In this document: piece after piece, positions 1-8,242 of the stretch
Numbering within the stretch: position 1 is the stretch's first letter
Layout: every line of letters begins with the position of its first letter
Assembly (NCBI GenBank): GCA_027859195.1
Contig: JAQIBF010000159.1
Span: 1-39,474, forward strand
Direction: 5' to 3'
Origin: Helicobacteraceae bacterium
Lineage (GTDB): Bacteria; Campylobacterota; Campylobacteria; Campylobacterales; Sulfurimonadaceae
DNA length: 39,474 bases
Notes under the pieces: generated by a model
What the model saw: the letters and a program-made list of their open reading frames with translations, nothing else
The model's database searches: none
Told to the model about the DNA's origin: nothing
Program-made: the position numbers and the translations under genes

Positions 1-62
1 TTTCTCTAAGGTCTACTACGTTGATACCCGAGGGGGGCAGACCCTGCTTCCAAACCTATAAC

Positions 63-86
63 AGCTAAGCAGTTAGCTTTTATTTT
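63..86 (+). terminator. Rho-independent terminator of an upstream transcript
   Basis: AGCTAA-GCAG-TTAGCT forms a 6-bp stem with a tetraloop, followed by TTTATTTT. Upstream, positions 11-15 (GGTCT) and 40-44 (AGACC) can also pair. The window therefore seems to begin inside the 3' end of an RNA or the 3' UTR of an upstream plus-strand gene. I could not identify that RNA. The remaining sequence from 87 to 305 shows no convincing gene. Confidence 0.55.
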
Positions 87-305
87 ACGGTTTTCATCTC
101 TGATGCGACAGAAAATAAATGGATGGGAGAAGTGATTTTAGCCGTGAAAAAGTTTGGTCGACGAGGGAATCTACCATCAAAAATAAAGTTAAACCTATTA
201 TTATTAAAAATGGTTGGAAGTATAGTTGTCCATTGACGTTGGTGTCAAGATGTATTAAAAGGTGTTTTTGAAGAAGTGTTTTATGTGGGAAAGTTGAATA
301 GACGA

Positions 306-332
306 AATGAAAATAAGAGAGAAAATCTCTCT
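306..332 (-). terminator. Terminator of the DEAD-box helicase gene
   Basis: Read on the minus strand, AGAGAG-ATTTT-CTCTCT is a perfect 6-bp hairpin followed by the T-rich TATTTTCATTT. It lies 12 nt past the helicase stop codon. A further palindrome, GAGACTAGTCTC (341-352), overlaps the stop codon itself. Confidence 0.65.
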
Positions 333-344
333 GAAAGGGTGAGA

Positions 345-1943
345 CTAGTCTCTGCCTCTTTCACGGTTACCACGGTATCCGCCGCCGCTTCCGCCGCCAC
401 TGTTACGGCTACCGCCGCCACCGCCAGCGCTGTTTGAACGGTTACCACGGTAACCACCACCGCCGCCGCCACTACGATTACGGTTACCACGGAAACCGCC
501 ACGACCACCGCCGCCACCATGTCCGCCACGTTCAAGGCCTTCAAGAATCTTCTCTAGACGCTCAGGGTTGATACCGATCTGGTTAGGCCCCTTGACTTCT
601 TGACGATCCATGATCATAGAGATCAGCTTGTAGATGATCTGCTCATCATCGATGTCTTCACGAAGTGCATCAAGGATCTCATGGGCTTCGTCAAAGGTCT
701 TTTGCTTCTCGATCGAAGCAACAATAGCTGAGAAATTTCCAGCTTTAATAGATGATTTAGATGGGATATAAGCATGCTCCATCGTCGTACCGACCTTCGA
801 CTTAATACGCTGTAGCTCTTTGAACTCACGTGGTGTAAGAAGCGTGATCGCCATACCTTTTTGACCTGCACGACCTGTACGGCCGATACGGTGAACATAC
901 GACTCAGAGTCAAATGGAATATGGTAGTTGAAAACGTGACTTACATCATCAATATGGATACCGCGGGCAGCAACATCTGTTGCTACAAGGATGTCATATT
1001 GACCTGTTTTTAGACCTTTGATAACCGCTTCACGTTGACGCTGTTCCATGTCGCCATGAAGACCCTTAGCGTTGTAGCCAACAGCCATAAGGACTTCTGC
1101 AACACGATCAACTTCTTTTTTGGTACGACAGAAGACAACACACTTTGTTGTCTCTTCTGCATCAAGAAGACGGATGATCGCATCATCACGCTCATTCTCG
1201 TCGATGACGTAGTATCTTTGCTCAATATCAACGTTTGTTGTTTCACTACGTGTAATAGTGATGAATTCAGGATTGACCAAAATACGTTCAGCTAGTTTCT
1301 TGATCGGAGGCGGCATCGTCGCTGAGAAAAGAAGTGTTTGACGGTCACTTGGAAGGTATGAAAAGATCTCATTGATGTCGTCTAGGAATCCCATGTCAAG
1401 CATCTCATCAGCCTCATCTAGAATAACAGTTGATGGTGCAAAATTTTTGATCATGTCGCGAGAAAGGATGTCCTTAAGACGGCCCGGTGTTGCAATAACA
1501 ACCTGTGCTCCACGTTCAATAAGACCGATCTGACGACCGTAAGAACTACCGCCATAAACGGTTACGGTACGAATACCTAGTTGCTTACCGTACTTGAACA
1601 GCTCATCACTGACCTGGTTCGCAAGTTCGCGGGTAGGTGTGATGATCAATGTCTCTACACCTACGTTTCCTTTCATATTGTTAAGAACAGGAAGACCGAA
1701 TGCTGCTGTTTTACCTGTACCTGTTTGTGCCTGTGCGACAACATCGCGGCCATCTAAAACAAAAGGGATCGCTATTTTCTGGATAGGACTTGGTGTTTTA
1801 AAACCGGCAAAGTTGATAGCACGTAAGATCTCTTTTTTAAGACCGAATTGGTCGAATGTCTCTTCTATCGGTAGTGCTTGTGCAATTGTAAGTTCTGGTG
1901 ATGCTTCGACTGTTTCTGTTGTTTCTGTTGTTTCATTGTTCAT
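345..1943 (-). CDS. deaD: DEAD-box ATP-dependent RNA helicase (DeaD/CsdA-like) with RGG-rich tail
   Basis: This is an ATP-dependent RNA helicase, expected to unwind structured mRNA or rRNA in the cytoplasm. All superfamily-2 motifs are visible in order: Q motif (FDQFGL...PSPIQ), Walker A AQTGTGKT, PTRELA, TPGR, DEAD, SAT, VVFCRT, ATDVAARG and HRIGRTGRAG. The last ~60 residues are Gly/Arg/Asn repeats (RGG-like), a low-complexity RNA-binding tail typical of cold-shock or ribosome-assembly helicases. The 532-aa length is normal for this group. The ATG is preceded by AAAGAGATTTA, a modest ribosome-binding site. The gene stands alone on this strand and is preceded by a ~245-nt structured leader. 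The exact subfamily (DeaD, RhlE or SrmB) is uncertain, although the long C-terminal extension favours DeaD. Confidence 0.93.
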   Translation of the reverse strand: MNNETTETTETVEASPELTIAQALPIEETFDQFGLKKEILRAINFAGFKTPSPIQKIAIPFVLDGRDVVAQAQTGTGKTAAFGLPVLNNMKGNVGVETLIITPTRELANQVSDELFKYGKQLGIRTVTVYGGSSYGRQIGLIERGAQVVIATPGRLKDILSRDMIKNFAPSTVILDEADEMLDMGFLDDINEIFSYLPSDRQTLLFSATMPPPIKKLAERILVNPEFITITRSETTNVDIEQRYYVIDENERDDAIIRLLDAEETTKCVVFCRTKKEVDRVAEVLMAVGYNAKGLHGDMEQRQREAVIKGLKTGQYDILVATDVAARGIHIDDVSHVFNYHIPFDSESYVHRIGRTGRAGQKGMAITLLTPREFKELQRIKSKVGTTMEHAYIPSKSSIKAGNFSAIVASIEKQKTFDEAHEILDALREDIDDEQIIYKLISMIMDRQEVKGPNQIGINPERLEKILEGLERGGHGGGGGRGGFRGNRNRSGGGGGGYRGNRSNSAGGGGGSRNSGGGSGGGYRGNRERGRD

Positions 1944-1968
1944 TAAATCTCTTTATGGTAGGACACCT

Positions 1969-2021
1969 AAGGGTACCACTAAAGACCTCGCCGTAAGACG
2001 CTGATGTTTAGAGATGCCCTT
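1969..2021 (-). promoter_or_regulatory. Long hairpin in the helicase 5' leader
   Basis: AAGGGTACCACTAAA on the plus strand pairs with TTTAGAGATGCCCTT, with a few mismatches, around a loop of about 20 nt. In the minus-strand mRNA this hairpin ends about 26 nt before the helicase start codon, so it sits in the 5' UTR close to the ribosome-binding site. A role in controlling translation or mRNA stability is inference. Confidence 0.5.
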
Positions 2022-2086
2022 GGTAAATAAATATTATCTTGAATAGTTGATCATAGAAAATAGTTTAAAAGATGTCCAGTTAATTT

Positions 2087-2188
2087 TTAAACTTTTAGGA
2101 GTTGGCCCACCTGGGCTCTCTAGAGGCTCACATTACTTTGCAGTGTTACCCCATACTTTCGTCTTAATCAAAAGGCTCAAAAGTTTAA
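2087..2188 (-). promoter_or_regulatory. Structured upstream leader element of the helicase mRNA
   Basis: A perfect 10-bp inverted repeat (TTAAACTTTT at 2087-2096, AAAAGTTTAA at 2179-2188) closes an 82-nt interior. The interior contains the GCCC-ACCT-GGGC hairpin (2105-2116) and the CTCTAGAG palindrome (2118-2125). It lies directly downstream of the predicted minus-strand -10 box, so it would form the first ~100 nt of the helicase transcript. I do not recognise a known riboswitch class. Confidence 0.45.
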
Positions 2189-2196
2189 GTAACGGA

Positions 2197-2202
2197 ATTA
2201 TA
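2197..2202 (-). promoter_or_regulatory. -10 box for the helicase transcript
   Basis: On the minus strand the hexamer is TATAAT in the context TTTCGCTATAATTCC. No strong -35 is visible, which is common in Campylobacterota. Transcription would start near 2190 and give a leader of about 245 nt. Confidence 0.5.
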
Positions 2203-2261
2203 GCGAAATAATAACGATTACGATAGGTTATGCAATATTTATTAAGTTTACTTTCAATGAC

Positions 2262-2270
2262 TGCTATAAT
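2262..2270 (+). promoter_or_regulatory. Extended -10 promoter of rmuC
   Basis: TGCTATAAT is an extended -10 element located 21 nt before the rmuC start codon. It diverges from the helicase promoter about 60 bp away. AAGGA at 2282-2286 is the ribosome-binding site of rmuC. Confidence 0.65.
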
Positions 2271-2291
2271 AAAGACCATATAAGGAACAGT

Positions 2292-3629
2292 ATGCCAACA
2301 GATTATTTATATATTTTACTCGCGCTTTTTATATTTTTAGCGATCGTTTTTCTTGTGATATTTATTCAGAACTATTTGAAAGTCAAAGAGTTGGAACTAC
2401 TCGCTAGAGAGAAGGATGACAAGCAGAGTATGCTTGAAGAGACATTGCAGAGCAGTAAGGATGAGTATGCCGCTTTGTTGAGTGTGCATAAGGCGCTTGA
2501 AAATGAAAAAAATATTCTAGAACGTGACTATGCTGTACTTTACACCCGTTACGAAGATGCAACCTCGGCACATAATGAGAAGATAAAACTTCTTGATGAA
2601 GCCAAAGAGACGCTCAAACAGCAGTTTAATCAACTGGCCAATGAGATCTTTGAGTCTAAGACAAAACATTTTGAAGAGGGTTCGCAAGAGCGTTTGAACC
2701 TTCTTTTAAAACCGTTCCGAGAACAGATCACCAGTTTTTCAAAGCAGACGGAAGAGCGGTTTCTTAAAGAGAATTCAGAGCGAGCTGTTCTTCATAAAGA
2801 ACTTTCGCGACTGCGTGAACTCAATGAACAGATTACACAGGATGCCAAAAACCTTACCAATGCGCTTAAGGGTGAAAACAAGACTCAGGGCAATTGGGGT
2901 GAGATCGTTTTGGAACGTATTTTGGAAGAGTCAGGTCTGCGTGAGGGAATGGAGTATGAGACACAAGGCAGCTTTAAAGGCGAAGGGGGCAATACTCTTC
3001 GACCTGATGTCATTATCCATCTTCCGCAGAACAAAGATATTGTTATTGATTCTAAAGTCTCCCTGGTGGCGTATGAACGTTTTATGAGCGCGGGCACTCC
3101 TATAGAGAAAGAGTCGGCACTTAAACAGCACCTCGCTTCCATTAATGCACATATCAATGGTCTGAGTGAGAAGCAGTATGAAAAGCTCGACGGGGTGAAC
3201 ACACTTGACTTTATCTTATTGTTTATGCCGATTGAAGGGGCTTTTCTTCTGGCGCTGGAGCAAGACGGCACCTTCTTCAGCCGTGCCTACGAGAAAAATA
3301 TCATGATCGTCAGCCCGTCAACGCTTTTGGTGACACTGCGCACCATTGACCATATCTGGCGTACAGAGCGTCAAGAACAGAATGCGCAAGAGATCGCCCG
3401 TCAGGCCGAAGCCCTCTATGACAAATTTGTTGCTTTTGTAGAAGATCTGACCAAGATCGGCGATCAGATCGGTAAGACACAAGAGAGTTATGAAAAAGCA
3501 TTGAATAAACTCAGCACCGGGAAAGGGAACCTCTTGCGTCGTGTTGAGTTGATGAAAAAGCTGGGTCTTAAACCTAAAAAAAGCCTGCCGATGTTAGGAG
3601 AAGAAGATGAATCTCAAGAAGAGGTTTAG
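2292..3629 (+). CDS. rmuC: DNA recombination protein RmuC
   Basis: This is an RmuC-family protein, linked genetically to limiting inversions and recombination at repeats; the fold is a predicted nuclease of the PD-(D/E)xK type. A single membrane helix lies at residues 5-27 (LYILLALFIFLAIVFLVIFI), followed by a coiled coil (about 30-190) and the RmuC domain. The domain carries the GNWGE motif and RPDVIIHLP...IVIDSKVSL, which fits a nuclease active site. The 445-aa length matches the family. The ATG is preceded by AAGGA at 6-nt spacing. It overlaps the downstream kinase by 23 nt, so the two are co-transcribed, although a functional link is not obvious. Confidence 0.93.
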   Translation: MPTDYLYILLALFIFLAIVFLVIFIQNYLKVKELELLAREKDDKQSMLEETLQSSKDEYAALLSVHKALENEKNILERDYAVLYTRYEDATSAHNEKIKLLDEAKETLKQQFNQLANEIFESKTKHFEEGSQERLNLLLKPFREQITSFSKQTEERFLKENSERAVLHKELSRLRELNEQITQDAKNLTNALKGENKTQGNWGEIVLERILEESGLREGMEYETQGSFKGEGGNTLRPDVIIHLPQNKDIVIDSKVSLVAYERFMSAGTPIEKESALKQHLASINAHINGLSEKQYEKLDGVNTLDFILLFMPIEGAFLLALEQDGTFFSRAYEKNIMIVSPSTLLVTLRTIDHIWRTERQEQNAQEIARQAEALYDKFVAFVEDLTKIGDQIGKTQESYEKALNKLSTGKGNLLRRVELMKKLGLKPKKSLPMLGEEDESQEEV

Positions 3630-5490
3630 ACGGTTTGTAGAGCGTTGGACCCTGCGTCTTATCATCATCACACCGCTGGCGGCGCTGGCGATCTTGACGG
3701 CCGTCATTACCTCGTTTTATATTGACAAGATGAACTTCTATTTTAAAGAGAATGCTGCACGGTACCTTGATGAATATATCGCTGGTGAAAAAAGACAAGG
3801 TGAGATCTTTGTCGAAGATATTAATTTGCTTGCCAAATATACAGTTGATCACTTGGCAGAAAAGAGTAAGAAAGAGTTGGATGAGCGGCTGGAGTTGCCC
3901 TACAAAGCTGCTAAGAGTATTTATAACAAGTACGATAATAAACTCTCAGAGAACGCTATTAAAGAACGTATTCTTGATGCTTTGAGTGCTATGACCTGGC
4001 ATGGAGAGAAAGATTATGTTTTTGTGACGGACTATGACGGCAATAATATTCTATCGGCCTCTAAAGATCTTATCGGTAAGAACCTCTCCTCATGGAGTGA
4101 TGCTGATGGAAGAGCCATTGTCTTGGAAGAGATACAGATGGTCCGTAAACATGGTGAAGGCTATATTGAAACAAGATTGAGAGATGAGAGCGGTTTACAG
4201 ACCATAAAGGTCAAAGACTTTGGGCACTACAAATGGTTTTTTGGAAGCGGTATTCATAAGAAACGTGTACTGGATGAGGAGAAGAAAGAGCTGTTAGATC
4301 TTATTGAACGGGCACCGAAAGACCGCTCAGGATATATCGCTATTTTTGAAAACAACAGACCCCTCTTTATCTCAGAAGAGGACCAAACTGAGCTCTCCTC
4401 CCCGATGCTTACAAAGATGCAAGAGCATCTGGTCGACAAAAACGGCTGGGTAGAACTACCGCAAGAAAATGCACATATCTATATTCGTTACTTTGAACCG
4501 TTTAAGTGGCATCTCGTCTATGGGTTTAAAAAGGCTTATCTTGACGCAATGCTGCAAGATCAGCAGAAAAAGATGAAAGAGAACTTTGACAAAGAGGTAG
4601 AGTTCGTTGTTGCCGTTTCTATCTTTATTGCACTCCTCGTGGGGATATTGACCTTTATTGTATCGCGCCGGATAATTACCATTATTAAAGCCTATAAACA
4701 AGAGCTCGATGTGCAAGAGAATACGTTGCGGGAACTCAACAGCTCTTTGGAAGAACGGGTCAACGAAGAAGTCGCAGCGCATAGAGAAAAGGAGAAGATG
4801 CTCATCCAGCAGTCTAAGATGGCAGCCATGGGGGACATGATCTCGATGATAGCCCATCAATGGCGTCAACCGCTTAATCAGATGTCATATATCTTGATGA
4901 ACATCGATTCTGCGTATGAGTTTAATGAACTGACACCGAAATATATGGATGAAAAGGTTAAAGAGGGGACACGACTTTTAGAGTATATGTCGCATACAAT
5001 CGATGACTTTAAAAACTTCTTTAAGCCGGACAAGGAGCGCAGCGATGAGCAGATCAGTGAAGTTGTAAAACATACTATCTCTCTTGTAGAAAAGTCGCTG
5101 GACGCGCACAAGATCGAATTAGAGATGAAGATAGAGAGCGATACCAGGTTGATGGTCTATCGCAATGAACTGCTGCAGGTTATTCTAAATCTTATTACAA
5201 ATGCCAAAGATGCCTTGGTCCTTGGTGAAGTGAATAAGCCCAAGATAACCATATCGCTCACAGAAGATGATGAAAGTATTACCATTAGCGTTTGTGACAA
5301 CGGCGGCGGCGTAGACATAGCGATACAAGAGAAGATCTTTGAACCGTACTTCTCTACAAAAGGTGAAAAGAGCGGGACGGGGTTAGGGCTTTATATGGCT
5401 AAGACGATTGTTGAAGGGCACTTAAACGGTGAGCTCAGTGTTGTCAACAGTGACAAAGGTGCTTGCTTTACGGTTATGTTGCGCAAGTAG
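3607..5490 (+). CDS. Membrane sensor histidine kinase with Cache domain
   Basis: This is an inner-membrane sensor kinase. Membrane helices at residues 17-37 and 332-353 bracket a large periplasmic Cache-type sensor, which contains the family signature W-H-G-E-K-DYVFVTDYDGNNI near residues 131-148. A coiled coil (about 365-400) leads to the HisKA region with the phospho-acceptor H417 in IAHQWRQPLN. The ATPase domain has the N box (NLITNAKDAL), G1 (DNGGGV), the F box (KIFEPYFSTK) and G2 (GTGLGLYMAK), so all catalytic elements look intact. It overlaps rmuC and no response regulator is adjacent, so it is an orphan kinase here. Cache sensors usually bind small organic acids or amino acids; the ligand cannot be read from sequence. 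Confidence 0.9.
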   Translation: MNLKKRFRRFVERWTLRLIIITPLAALAILTAVITSFYIDKMNFYFKENAARYLDEYIAGEKRQGEIFVEDINLLAKYTVDHLAEKSKKELDERLELPYKAAKSIYNKYDNKLSENAIKERILDALSAMTWHGEKDYVFVTDYDGNNILSASKDLIGKNLSSWSDADGRAIVLEEIQMVRKHGEGYIETRLRDESGLQTIKVKDFGHYKWFFGSGIHKKRVLDEEKKELLDLIERAPKDRSGYIAIFENNRPLFISEEDQTELSSPMLTKMQEHLVDKNGWVELPQENAHIYIRYFEPFKWHLVYGFKKAYLDAMLQDQQKKMKENFDKEVEFVVAVSIFIALLVGILTFIVSRRIITIIKAYKQELDVQENTLRELNSSLEERVNEEVAAHREKEKMLIQQSKMAAMGDMISMIAHQWRQPLNQMSYILMNIDSAYEFNELTPKYMDEKVKEGTRLLEYMSHTIDDFKNFFKPDKERSDEQISEVVKHTISLVEKSLDAHKIELEMKIESDTRLMVYRNELLQVILNLITNAKDALVLGEVNKPKITISLTEDDESITISVCDNGGGVDIAIQEKIFEPYFSTKGEKSGTGLGLYMAKTIVEGHLNGELSVVNSDKGACFTVMLRK

Positions 5491-5492
5491 AG

Positions 5493-6206
5493 CTAGAGGC
5501 TGTTGTCGATGACAGACTCTTCTCTCTGCTTAGCTTCATTCTGCTCATAGTGTTCGCCAAACCTGAACAGCAGATAGAGATGGGCCAGAACCCCTTTATT
5601 GGTGCCGGCAAGGGTAGTATAGTGAGTGACATCGCCTGTTGTCGTCCCATCATAGGTTCTGTAGTCTTCCCCTCCGATCATCGAAACGCCGTGGTAGTCA
5701 ATATCTGCACCAAGAGAGACCTTTGAACCTAAGTGTACATTGAACCCGGTTGCGACGCCAAGACCGATACCATAGCTGTTGTATTTTCGAATGTTCGATT
5801 TACTTGATGCATGTTCATATTGGAAGTTAAGACGGGGCCCGACCCAAAACCGAACATACCTGGAGTGGTAGACACTAAAGCCGAAAGTGTTGACGATGTT
5901 GTATTTGTGTTTGGAAAAACTGCTGGAATAGAGACGGCTGCTTGCGTCGATATCAGAAAGAGTGTACTCCAGGTTGAGACGATAGCTGAACTCCTTGTCT
6001 TTACCGATGTTTGTGTCAAAAACAAAACCTAACCCTCTGCTGGGTTTGTATTCATACGTTGTTTTTTCAAGGTTGACATTGCTGTAACTGATGCGCTCGG
6101 TTTCTGTAATATTGAAGGGAATCGAGATCCCCATACCGGCAGCCTCTGCAAGAAGAGGCAATGCTATGCCAAACGCAAATAAAATGTGTTTATTAATCAA
6201 AGGCAA
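5493..6206 (-). CDS. Outer-membrane beta-barrel protein, copy 2
   Basis: A signal peptide (HILFAFGIALPLLAEA|AGMG) precedes about 215 residues of alternating aromatic and polar strands, which is typical of a small 8-strand outer-membrane barrel. It is a clear paralog of the 6858-7553 product: both begin AGMG(V/I)xIP, share YKPSxGLGxxFDTNIGKDKxFxYRLxLE and end with the LFRFGE block. The ORF opens with TTG 3 nt after the stop of the lipoprotein gene, so translation is probably coupled; a different non-ATG start nearby is possible. The function is unknown. It is the last gene of a minus-strand cluster. Confidence 0.75.
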   Translation of the reverse strand: MPLINKHILFAFGIALPLLAEAAGMGISIPFNITETERISYSNVNLEKTTYEYKPSRGLGFVFDTNIGKDKEFSYRLNLEYTLSDIDASSRLYSSSFSKHKYNIVNTFGFSVYHSRYVRFWVGPRLNFQYEHASSKSNIRKYNSYGIGLGVATGFNVHLGSKVSLGADIDYHGVSMIGGEDYRTYDGTTTGDVTHYTTLAGTNKGVLAHLYLLFRFGEHYEQNEAKQREESVIDNSL

Positions 6207-6209
6207 CGA

Positions 6210-6704
6210 CTACTGTACCGGTAGTTTGTCTGTGCCGTCCGGATTCTTACCGGCAACAATATTTTTCATGCGCCCAAGGTAAGCAGGGTCATTGTACATT
6301 TTTTTCAGGGTGTCATCGAACATGTTGATATAACGTGTGTACGTACTGCTGATATCAACATCGTTGTATCCTAGGTTTATACTGTCGACGTAAGAGAAGG
6401 TATAGTCGTTCGCACTGTTTTTGACATCATAGGTGATACTGGAGTGCAATTTGACCTCTTTTGTCTGTTTGTCCGTATACATGCGGTCATACTTGATACG
6501 GGTACTGTTCTTACCGTCATCACTTAAGATCTGATATTTTTTGTATTTTGCAAGCAACACGATGTTGTCATGCAGCTCTTGTTCACTTTGCGCTGCCGGT
6601 GCAGGCTTGTTGACAGGTGTAGCCGGAACGACTTTTGGACCGCCGCCACAGGCAGAGAAAAAGGCGATTGCAGCAATAACGATGAGGGCTTGTAAAAACT
6701 TCAT
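6210..6704 (-). CDS. Lipoprotein paired with the barrel protein
   Basis: The chosen start (ATG at 6704) is preceded by AAGGA at 6-nt spacing and gives a classic lipoprotein signal ending in FFSAC, followed by GGGPK and a Pro/Ala linker. The body (residues ~45-150) resembles the central part of the 7598-8143 product: a segment of the form I-Y-D-V...Y-V-D-S followed by Y-N...I...Y. This suggests a shared periplasmic domain. It has no C-terminal SHOCT segment, unlike that protein. Anchoring at the outer membrane next to its barrel partner is inference. I cannot name a family. Confidence 0.72.
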   Translation of the reverse strand: MKFLQALIVIAAIAFFSACGGGPKVVPATPVNKPAPAAQSEQELHDNIVLLAKYKKYQILSDDGKNSTRIKYDRMYTDKQTKEVKLHSSITYDVKNSANDYTFSYVDSINLGYNDVDISSTYTRYINMFDDTLKKMYNDPAYLGRMKNIVAGKNPDGTDKLPVQ

Positions 6705-6822
6705 TAGGTATCCTTCAATGTGAGTTGCCAATAGTATAGGTGTTTTTACTTGACATATTTCTGAATAGCCGTATTAAATTTATTTAGTGTGTGGAGAGGA
6801 AATCAACTATGAATTAGAGAGA

Positions 6823-6851
6823 AAAAGAAAGCGACCTAAAACGGCCGCTTT
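6823..6851 (-). terminator. Terminator after the first barrel gene
   Basis: On the minus strand AAAGCGGCC-GTTTTA-GGTCGCTTT (9 bp with one G-T pair) is followed by CTTTTTC. It lies just past the stop codon of the 6858-7553 gene and separates the two barrel modules into distinct transcripts. Confidence 0.75.
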
Positions 6852-6857
6852 AAAGTA

Positions 6858-7553
6858 TTATAGACTTTGGTCTACAACGTTTTGATTTACAGGTGCCGTC
6901 TTTTGGAACTCTTCACCAAATCTAAACAGAACGTAGAAACGTGCTGTCACGCCTTTGGTCGTTCCAGAATAACTACCGCCATCTGTAGAGATATCACTGT
7001 CCCATGCACCAGCCGTCCCAGCAACTCTATAATCCAGGTCAGCAGCAAGTGATACAACACGGCCCAGGTTAACGTTGACACCGATTGCCGGTGCAACACC
7101 GAACTCAAAACCGACTCTGGCATAACCGTTGTCACCTGTATCCCAGTCATACGCAATATTGATTCTAGGACCTACCCAAAGACGAACTGTTTGTGTACGC
7201 AGGACACCGAAACCAAAGGTATGGACCATGTTGACCCTTGTACCATAGTCACAATCACCCGTACAGTTTACACCATCCGCAGAGTCGATCTCCTGTTTCA
7301 TAAACTCCAGTCCTAGACGATAGTTGAAGAGCTTGTCTTTACCGATATTAGTGTCAAAGGCAATTCCCAGCCCTGCAGACGGCTTATAGTCAAGGTCAAT
7401 GTCTCTGTCTGGGATCAAGCCACTGTCATAACTTTGGGTATATGAGCCACTGTCTCCCATACTCACGGGAATATAGACACCCATTCCTGCTGCACTAGCT
7501 ATCATAGGCATGGCTAGTAAAAGCGATAACGCCAATTTTTTGAATATATTCAT
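6858..7553 (-). CDS. Outer-membrane beta-barrel protein, copy 1
   Basis: A signal peptide (KKLALSLLLAMPMIASA|AGMG) is followed by a predicted small beta-barrel with many Tyr/Gly/Asp-rich strands and a C-terminal strand block VTARFYVLFRFGEEF. The loop near residues 85-95 contains C-x3-C, which the paralog at 5493-6206 lacks. The ATG start has an AGGAG ribosome-binding site. The gene lies downstream of the SHOCT-domain gene with a 44-nt gap and ends at a good terminator. Its role is unknown; channel, adhesin or assembly scaffold are all possible. Confidence 0.78.
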   Translation of the reverse strand: MNIFKKLALSLLLAMPMIASAAGMGVYIPVSMGDSGSYTQSYDSGLIPDRDIDLDYKPSAGLGIAFDTNIGKDKLFNYRLGLEFMKQEIDSADGVNCTGDCDYGTRVNMVHTFGFGVLRTQTVRLWVGPRINIAYDWDTGDNGYARVGFEFGVAPAIGVNVNLGRVVSLAADLDYRVAGTAGAWDSDISTDGGSYSGTTKGVTARFYVLFRFGEEFQKTAPVNQNVVDQSL

Positions 7554-7597
7554 TTCTTCACTCCTAAATTAATTTTATTTAACACTATACAATATCA

Positions 7598-8143
7598 TTA
7601 ATAAGCTTCGATTAAAGCTTTGCGTTTTGAATTGTACTCTTCTTGTGTGATAAGGCCATCGTCATAAAGCTTTTTGACGTTGACCAGTTTTGTACGGATA
7701 TCATCTTCTTGTTGAACCGGTAGTGCTGAAGTCGTTAGAGATGTTGCATCGGTCTGCATCGTAAAGTCTCCTGCTTTTAGGTTACGAATGATATTCGCTT
7801 GCAGTGCTTTGATAAGTTTATTGTAGGTGGGATGAATAGATTTTCCATCATAACGCATACGTGTTGAGTCGGCATAGTTAATCGTATAAAAGGTTGGTGC
7901 ATACTTAATAGCGATCTTGGCCACATAGTCTGACTTCTGATACGCAGCGCTTAGTTGACCGTCACCGTCAGGTGTCACAATCCATTTTTGTTCTTCAGCA
8001 GCGCTGATAATAGCACTTTTCATCTGCTCATTGCTTACTATTAGACTTCTTATAGGCTGGTTGATGTTCAAAATGGCATCGGCGTGAAGCGTTTGGATAA
8101 ACACGATAACTGGAAACAGCAGTAATAGGGATTTTAGTCTCAA
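7598..8143 (-). CDS. Exported protein with C-terminal SHOCT domain
   Basis: A signal peptide (RLKSLLLLFPVIVFIQTLHA|DA) precedes a domain (about residues 35-115) similar to that of the 6210-6704 lipoprotein, then a linker and a C-terminal SHOCT motif (L..VKKLYDDGLITQEEYNSKRKALIEAY). SHOCT segments are short helical hairpins often found at the ends of multimeric or membrane-associated proteins. The start is probably TTG at 8143 because AAGGA lies 6 nt upstream and no nearby ATG gives the signal peptide. It is the first gene of the module and is followed by barrel copy 1. Confidence 0.75.
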   Translation of the reverse strand: MRLKSLLLLFPVIVFIQTLHADAILNINQPIRSLIVSNEQMKSAIISAAEEQKWIVTPDGDGQLSAAYQKSDYVAKIAIKYAPTFYTINYADSTRMRYDGKSIHPTYNKLIKALQANIIRNLKAGDFTMQTDATSLTTSALPVQQEDDIRTKLVNVKKLYDDGLITQEEYNSKRKALIEAY

Positions 8144-8186
8144 GGTATTTCCTTAGGTTTTTATGTGAAGTTTACTTAATGGTATC

Positions 8187-8205
8187 TCTAACAACCCTTG
8201 TTAGA
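8187..8205. repeat. Perfect 8-bp palindrome between regulator and SHOCT gene
   Basis: TCTAACAA-CCC-TTGTTAGA lies in the 99-nt gap between the response regulator stop and the SHOCT gene start. It has no T-tract on either strand, so it may be an operator or an mRNA-stabilising hairpin rather than a classic terminator. Confidence 0.45.
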
Positions 8206-8242
8206 CTCAGAGTGAAATAGAGGAGCTGTTTATGAATATAGT

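Noticed and set aside
1-27. Resemblance of CTACTACGTTGATA to the 3' region of 23S rRNA
   Set aside because: The match stops after about 15 nt and the following sequence does not continue as 23S rRNA; instead it folds on itself and ends in a terminator.
281-544. Ala/Val-rich minus-strand reading frame over the helicase tail
   Set aside because: It is the frame-shifted shadow of the Gly/Arg repeats of the helicase gene.
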